Source: an uncultured Clostridia bacterium (GTDB lineage: Bacteria; Bacillota; Clostridia; Christensenellales; Borkfalkiaceae). From it: a stretch of 45,088 bases of DNA. The DNA lies in the NCBI GenBank assembly GCA_947175325.1, contig CAMWME010000011.1:1-45088 (forward strand), read 5' to 3'. A model generated the notes under the pieces. That model was not told the DNA's origin. It saw only the letters and a list, made by a program, of their open reading frames with translations, and ran no database searches. Below, piece by piece: positions 41,000 to 45,088 of this stretch; within the stretch, counting starts at the first letter, position 1; every line of letters begins with the position of its first letter. The position numbers and the translations under genes are program-made.

Positions 41000-41797
41000 A
41001 TGAAAGGATTTGTAAAAGTGATTATAGCGGGCGCAGTTATTTTAGGAATTGGCATAGCGATTTTAATAATAGCCCTGGCTGTCAACGGCTGGAAGTTCGA
41101 TTTCAAAGAAACCGAATACGAAATGAAGTCCTACACGGCGGAAGGAAAGTTTGACACTTTAAGCGTTGATATTTCCGCCGGCGAGGTTGAAATAGTTTAC
41201 TACGACGGCGAAACGATAAAATTCGACTACCCCGAAAACAATAGGTTTACCGCCACCGTTACCGAAAGCAAAAGCGAAATATCCTTCGTTACCAAGAAAA
41301 AGCACTTCTGGGATTGGATAGGCTGGAATAACCCGAACTTGCCCAAAACCACTATATCTGTACCCCAAGACTGCAAATTGAATTTGAGTATAGATTTGAA
41401 CGCGGGCACAATCAGCCTCCCCGACGGAGAGTTTGAAAAGTTGAATTTACACTTAAACGCGGGTGAGGTTAAGGGTAACGAGATAACCGCCTCCTCCCTC
41501 GAATGTAAACTGAATGCGGGCAGTATTAAGTTTGAAAGCATAGAGTGTGCAAGCAGCACCTTTAAACTGAACGCGGGCACGATGGAAATTTCCCGCCTTA
41601 CGTGCGACAAGATAACTGCGAACTTAAACGCGGGCACGGCAACCTTGGGCGTCGTGGGAAATGCAACCGAGTACACCGTAGATATTACGAAAAACGCGGG
41701 AAGCTGCAATATCGAAAACCGCACGGGCACGAACGAGGCAAAAAGCATTACCGGCAAGATGAACGCCGGCGCCTTGAAAGTAACCTTCATACATTGA
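41000..41797 (+). CDS. DUF4097-type protein with LNAG repeats
   Basis: A 265-residue protein with an N-terminal membrane anchor (residues 5-28) and an exterior beta-solenoid of the DUF4097 family. At least six short repeats contain the motif LNAG or NAG, spaced about 20 residues (DLNAGTISL, HLNAGEVKG, KLNAGSIKF, KLNAGTMEI, NLNAGTATL, MNAGALKV). It resembles LiaG-type proteins that act in cell-envelope stress. Starting two bases after the DUF1700 gene, it is the end of the PadR operon. AAGGAG gives its ribosome site. Confidence 0.9.
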   Translation: MKGFVKVIIAGAVILGIGIAILIIALAVNGWKFDFKETEYEMKSYTAEGKFDTLSVDISAGEVEIVYYDGETIKFDYPENNRFTATVTESKSEISFVTKKKHFWDWIGWNNPNLPKTTISVPQDCKLNLSIDLNAGTISLPDGEFEKLNLHLNAGEVKGNEITASSLECKLNAGSIKFESIECASSTFKLNAGTMEISRLTCDKITANLNAGTATLGVVGNATEYTVDITKNAGSCNIENRTGTNEAKSITGKMNAGALKVTFIH

Positions 41798-41823
41798 CAA
41801 TTACACACCATAAATGATAAAAT
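41794..41823 (+). promoter_or_regulatory. Promoter of the glycosylase gene
   Basis: TTGACA (41794-41799, overlapping the previous stop), 18 bases, TAAAAT (41818-41823) with TGA before it. It overlaps the terminator of the PadR operon. Confidence 0.55.
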
Positions 41824-41853
41824 ACAGTCGTAAACAAACGGCTGTATTTTTTT
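41819..41853 (+). terminator. Terminator of the PadR operon
   Basis: AAAATACAGTCG (41819-41830) and CGGCTGTATTTT (41839-41850) pair over 12 bp including one G-U, followed by T. Confidence 0.75.
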
Positions 41854-41865
41854 ACGGTGATACTT

Positions 41866-42687
41866 ATGAAATTCGATTTTGATTCAACCTACTTCAACCC
41901 CGAACAAGTTTTAGACTGCGGGCAGACCTTCCGCTTTGCACCCATTAAAGAGGGCTACTTTGCGGTGTCCGCCGACAAGGCGTGTTATATTCATATTGAC
42001 GGAAACAAGACGGTTGTTGAAAGCGAGGACAGCGATTATTTTTATAACTACTTCGATTTGGCGCGCGACTATTCGGAAATTATTACCCGCGCAAAGTCGC
42101 ATAATATCCCCCTTCTCTCCCGCAGTGCCGAGGAGCTTAAAGGCTTGCGCCTTTTGAACCAAAATCACGAGGAAATGCTGTATTCCTTTATAATTTCCCA
42201 AAACAACAACATACCCCGCATAAAGGGAATAATTTCACGCATATGCGCGGGGCTTGGCGAAAAGCGCGAATTCTTAGGGCAAGAATACTACACCTTCCCC
42301 ACCACCCAAAAGCTTGCAGAGGCGGGCAGAGAGTTTTTCAAAAGCGTCGGATGCGGCTACCGCGATATTTTCCTTGACGAAACCTCAAACCGCATTTTAA
42401 AGGAAGGGCTTGACCACCTTCTACCCCTTCCCACTGCCGAGCTTAAAAAGCAGCTTTTAACCTACAAGGGCGTGGGCGCAAAGGTTGCCGACTGCGTTGC
42501 GCTGTTCGGCTTCGGAAAAAGGGACAGCTTCCCCGTAGACGTGTGGATAGAAAAGATTTACAAAGAGGACTTTAACGGCACCTTGACCGACCGCAACAAA
42601 ATAAACGAGTATTTTTGCAGCCTCTTCGGTGAAGATTCGGGCTATATTCAGCAGTATCTTTTTTACGGCAAAAGAACCTTCGGATAA
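41866..42687 (+). CDS. ogg: 8-oxoguanine DNA glycosylase (OGG1 family)
   Basis: A 273-residue bifunctional glycosylase/AP lyase of the eukaryote-like OGG1 family, common in Clostridia. The N-terminal domain has LDCGQTFRF, the helix-hairpin-helix is LLTYKGVGAKVADCVALFGF with the catalytic Lys in VGAKVADC, and PVDVWIEKIY carries the catalytic Asp. It removes oxidised guanine from DNA. I start at the ATG at 41866 because CGGTGA lies upstream; the GTG at 41857 lacks a ribosome site. Confidence 0.95.
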   Translation: MKFDFDSTYFNPEQVLDCGQTFRFAPIKEGYFAVSADKACYIHIDGNKTVVESEDSDYFYNYFDLARDYSEIITRAKSHNIPLLSRSAEELKGLRLLNQNHEEMLYSFIISQNNNIPRIKGIISRICAGLGEKREFLGQEYYTFPTTQKLAEAGREFFKSVGCGYRDIFLDETSNRILKEGLDHLLPLPTAELKKQLLTYKGVGAKVADCVALFGFGKRDSFPVDVWIEKIYKEDFNGTLTDRNKINEYFCSLFGEDSGYIQQYLFYGKRTFG

Positions 42688-42730
42688 AATATTTCGTATT
42701 TATTCGGCAAAATAAGTTCAAACTTATATT

Positions 42731-43405
42731 ATGCCCGATTATTTTTCTCACTTGATTATTGCCGAAAAAGTCCTTGAACGGCTTGACGGTAAATACAAAA
42801 AACAAATAACTTCACCCAATTTATATTACGTCGGCTCGCAAGGCGGCGACGTTTTCTTTGCATATAACTACAAGTTTTCAAAAACCAATTTAGGGCGCGC
42901 CTTGCACAAGCTCAGCGCGGAAGAAGTGTTTTCAAAGCTTATGAACGGCAACCCGTCCTATGCGGCGGGCTACGCCACCCACTACGCGCTTGACAGTACC
43001 CTTCACCCCGCCGTTTACGCTTACGAGGCGGCGCATTCCAACCCGCTCGCCCACCAAAAAATGGAGAGCGACTTGGGGCTGTATATTAGCAAGTTTTACG
43101 GCGTGCGCCGCAGAATTTTACCCCGCGAAAGCGTCGTATCTTGTACCGGTCCGATATACGACAGCATAAAGCTTTTAGAGCCCGCCGTTACCGTAACGGG
43201 CGTAGAGCGGTGCTTGAAGCGCCACTTCAACTACACGCGCTACCTTTTCAAAACCAAAAAGCAAGCGTACAAGTGCGGCTTCGACTTTGCCTCGCTTGCG
43301 GGCGCGGTCGAGGATGCAATAGATTTAGGCGTCAAAGCCGTGCAGTGCGTGCTGGATAAAAATATAGACGAAGAAGTTTTTTCAAAAGCCTTTTTACAGC
43401 GTTAA
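42731..43405 (+). CDS. Zinc-dependent phospholipase C-like protein
   Basis: A 224-residue protein of the zinc-dependent phospholipase C family as found in short cytosolic form in Clostridia. It keeps PDYFSHLIIAEKVLE, GSQGGDVFFA, then AGYATHYALDSTLHPAVYAYE with His and Asp ligands, and HQKMESDLGLYI. It has no signal peptide, so it is not a secreted toxin but an intracellular hydrolase of unknown substrate. No ribosome site is apparent. Confidence 0.88.
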   Translation: MPDYFSHLIIAEKVLERLDGKYKKQITSPNLYYVGSQGGDVFFAYNYKFSKTNLGRALHKLSAEEVFSKLMNGNPSYAAGYATHYALDSTLHPAVYAYEAAHSNPLAHQKMESDLGLYISKFYGVRRRILPRESVVSCTGPIYDSIKLLEPAVTVTGVERCLKRHFNYTRYLFKTKKQAYKCGFDFASLAGAVEDAIDLGVKAVQCVLDKNIDEEVFSKAFLQR

Positions 43406-43429
43406 AAGCCGTCCCGCAAGGGACGGCTT
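43406..43429. terminator. Bidirectional terminator overlapping the spoIVFB stop
   Basis: AAGCCGTCCC (43406-43415) and GGGACGGCTT (43420-43429) around a GCAA tetraloop, between convergent genes. U-runs are short. Confidence 0.75.
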
Positions 43430-44228
43430 ATTCCAATATCTTGTCGTAAATACTGCGTGTAAGCAACTTCTCGTACAATTCGTCCTCGGTGATTTCATCG
43501 AGGAATTTTTCGTTATATAACTGCAAAACCAAATAGCGGCTGCTGTCAACGAACCTCAGCGCCTCTTTAAAGGTTGCGTTCTCGCCCAAAATAACGTAGC
43601 GTATCTCCCGCCCCTTTTTCTTCTTTTTGGCGGCAAAATTAATTTTAACCGCGGGCGGACTTTTAGACAGTGCCGAGCAGAACAAGAACCCCGCCATAGT
43701 CAACAGCGATATGTTTTTAAGCGCGAAAAAGTAGATAAATATAAGCGAAATAACGACGAGAATATTCGTTATTCTAAGCGCCAAATTCAGCCACTTATCC
43801 CGCTTTAAAAAGCACGAAAAAACGCACTTCGTTATTCTTCCGCCGTCCAAGGGGTACGCGGGCAACAAGTTCAAAATAAGCATACCCGCGCTTGCGTAAA
43901 ATATGAGGTCGGTGTATGCGTAGGTTACGGGAAAGAACCACCACAGCCCCGCCACGCCCACGCATAAAAGAAGATTGACGAGCGGTCCCGCCAAGGCAAG
44001 CTTAATCTCGTCCGAGGGCGAAATTCCTTCAATGTCGCACACCGCCGCCGCGCCGAAGGGCATAAGGCTTATTTTCTTGCACTCGAACCCGAGCCGCGCC
44101 GCGCAAAAAATATGACCGCACTCGTGCAGGAGTGCGGTCAAGGCGCATATTATAAACATCGGCAAACCGCCGAACAGCGCGGACAGAAGTCCCACCGCCA
44201 GAAACAACGGGTGAATAGTTATTTTCAC
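43428..44228 (-). CDS. spoIVFB: SpoIVFB-type site-2 protease
   Basis: A 266-residue membrane metalloprotease of the M50 family that cuts pro-SigK in the mother cell. HECGH at 35-39 supplies zinc ligands and the catalytic Glu, and the second motif LLPAYPLDGG carries the third ligand Asp128. Hydrophobic helices cover residues 6-20, 22-45, 78-100, 108-122 and 150-185. The C-terminal part (210-266) resembles half a CBS domain, as in SpoIVFB. Its start overlaps the stop of the spoIVFA-like gene (ATGA). The pro-SigK gene is not in this window. Confidence 0.92.
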   Translation of the reverse strand: MKITIHPLFLAVGLLSALFGGLPMFIICALTALLHECGHIFCAARLGFECKKISLMPFGAAAVCDIEGISPSDEIKLALAGPLVNLLLCVGVAGLWWFFPVTYAYTDLIFYASAGMLILNLLPAYPLDGGRITKCVFSCFLKRDKWLNLALRITNILVVISLIFIYFFALKNISLLTMAGFLFCSALSKSPPAVKINFAAKKKKKGREIRYVILGENATFKEALRFVDSSRYLVLQLYNEKFLDEITEDELYEKLLTRSIYDKILE

Positions 44229-44995
44229 GAGTTCCAGACGGGCACTACACCCGAAAGAGTATAGCAGTTTAAAAGAGTACCGTTATCGTACATGGACACG
44301 CGCACCTCGCTTTCACCGTCCGAGTAAGCGAAAGGAATGTTGCCTTGAACGGAAGTGCCTTGTGCGGAGTACACGTCGGTAAGGCCGGTGATAACGCTTG
44401 TAAAGGTTGAGGTATGTGCGATTTCAACGGTGTAGGTATCGGCCTCCTTGGTTACGGAAGCAACCTTGCCCGCGCATACGGGATACACGCTGCCCTTTGC
44501 CGTGAAGGAAAGAACGCCACTTTCGGATACGTTAACTACCGCGTCCGACTTGTCGCTTACGACGGACGAAAGCGTAATCTCGTTATAGGAAGGCTCCGCC
44601 TCCGCCTTGGTGTTGCCCGTAAGCGAGCCTATAAAGGTATTAATGGCGCTGTTGGGCATAAATATATTCGTAAGGAAAATTGCGGCGGCAAGCACGCACA
44701 CGGCGATAAGCTCGGTTAAAATAATCTTACTGCCCTTGTCCTTTGCAAAGAATTTACTTTTCTTTTCGGGCTGGGCGGGCTCGGATAAATCCTCCGTATA
44801 GGTATAAGCGCCGACGCGTTCGTTCACGCTGTCAACAACTAAATCCTTTAACTCGTCCTGCGCCGCGGGGGCTTCTTGCTGCGGCTTTGAGGGCGCAAAG
44901 AAGGGTCTGTGTTTGAAAATGCTTTTCTTTTTAACTACGTTGACCGTGCTTACGGGTATTTCCAGCATCTCGGCATAGTCTAATTCTTCGTTCAT
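44225..44995 (-). CDS. spoIVFA: SpoIVFA-like protein, M23-type fold
   Basis: A 256-residue protein: a cytosolic N-terminus of about 90 residues, one membrane helix (residues 90-112, ILTELIAVCVLAAAIFLTNI) and an exterior C-terminal LytM/M23-like domain (GKVASVTKEADTYTVEIAHT, TGLTDVYSAQGTSVQGN). The zinc ligands HxH are not complete, so the domain is inactive, as in SpoIVFA, which holds SpoIVFB inhibited until a forespore signal. Gene order spoIVFA-spoIVFB is conserved. GGAGGA gives the ribosome site. The promoter region runs to the end of the window and holds no certain sigma site. Confidence 0.87.
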   Translation of the reverse strand: MNEELDYAEMLEIPVSTVNVVKKKSIFKHRPFFAPSKPQQEAPAAQDELKDLVVDSVNERVGAYTYTEDLSEPAQPEKKSKFFAKDKGSKIILTELIAVCVLAAAIFLTNIFMPNSAINTFIGSLTGNTKAEAEPSYNEITLSSVVSDKSDAVVNVSESGVLSFTAKGSVYPVCAGKVASVTKEADTYTVEIAHTSTFTSVITGLTDVYSAQGTSVQGNIPFAYSDGESEVRVSMYDNGTLLNCYTLSGVVPVWNS

Positions 44996-45088
44996 ACTTT
45001 CCTCCGAAAACTTTTATCTACCTTAACTTATGCGGGGCATGTACCACTTAGAACAAATTTTTTTACTGTTGCATATAATGAACGCCGC

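Noticed and set aside
41000-41797. DNA tandem repeat in the DUF4097 gene
   Set aside because: The LNAG repeats are visible in protein but the DNA units differ strongly, as expected of an old solenoid.
1-45088. CRISPR arrays, tRNA or rRNA genes, insertion sequences, phage genes
   Set aside because: No regularly spaced repeats, no cloverleaf-like segments in the gaps, and no transposase, integrase or phage structural motif among the reading frames.

Overview
This window reads as a chromosomal segment of an endospore-forming, Gram-positive anaerobe of the class Clostridia (Bacillota), probably an uncultured gut-type lineage. The evidence is the set of sporulation and germination genes (spoIIGA-sigE-sigG, spoVB, spoVT, CotF-type coat genes, a gerA-type tricistron, spoIVFA/spoIVFB, a ylmC-type PRC-barrel gene), a yabN-type mazG, monoderm-style lipoprotein and membrane genes, and intrinsic terminators nearly everywhere. 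I cannot place it below class. Coding density is very high: no gap reaches 300 bases and the longest is about 200.

Layout. 1-3.05 kb: a MATE exporter behind a structured leader, an anchored helical protein and a small lipoprotein. 3.08-9.65 kb (minus strand): ppx/GppA-HD, maf, an MreB-like gene, lepA, an alkyltransferase-like gene and hemW. 9.8-13.1 kb: a compact folate operon, folC-folE-folP-folBK. 13.15-15.3 kb: a DUF421/DUF4363 pair, a ylmC-like gene with a Pro/Cys tail, and a CvpA-like protein. 15.4-17.3 kb: a three-gene cassette (two DUF2589-type paralogues plus an unknown small protein) lying between the intact 3' end of sigG and a second, partial copy of that 3' end. 17.15-19.5 kb: sigG, sigE and spoIIGA with Spo0A-box-like sites. 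19.5-24.3 kb: dusB, mazG, spoVB, spoVT and two coat genes. 24.4-29.7 kb: a mostly translationally coupled run (membrane protein, methyltransferase, hslO, TPR protein, helical-repeat protein). 29.7-32.1 kb: a metal-exporter-type permease and a solitary ABC ATPase with a broken signature motif. 32.1-36 kb: queH, a divergent carbamoyltransferase, a metallophosphoesterase, trmB and a membrane protein. 36-39.8 kb: the germination receptor operon. 39.9-41.8 kb: PadR-DUF1700-DUF4097 with a clear operator. 41.8-45 kb: an 8-oxoguanine glycosylase, a Zn-phospholipase-like protein and spoIVFB/spoIVFA.

How the genes work together. SpoIIGA would mature pro-SigE in the mother cell, SigG runs late forespore expression with SpoVT as a modulator, SpoIVFA/FB would activate pro-SigK (not in the window), and SpoVB and the CotF proteins build cortex and coat. 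The Ger proteins sense germinants in the finished spore. The folate operon covers GTP to a dihydropteroate and glutamylation, without a visible folA or PABA genes.

Most worth following up: (i) the DUF2589 cassette, whose flanking sigG fragment differs from the resident gene at 14 of 46 codons, all synonymous, as expected if one of the two 3' ends came from another functional sigG; (ii) a 68-bp repeat with an embedded stop codon at the 3' ends of two unrelated genes; (iii) an ABC ATPase lacking LSGGQ and the switch histidine; (iv) a switch-like leader upstream of the MATE gene; (v) promoters placed exactly for leaderless mRNAs at queH and trmB.
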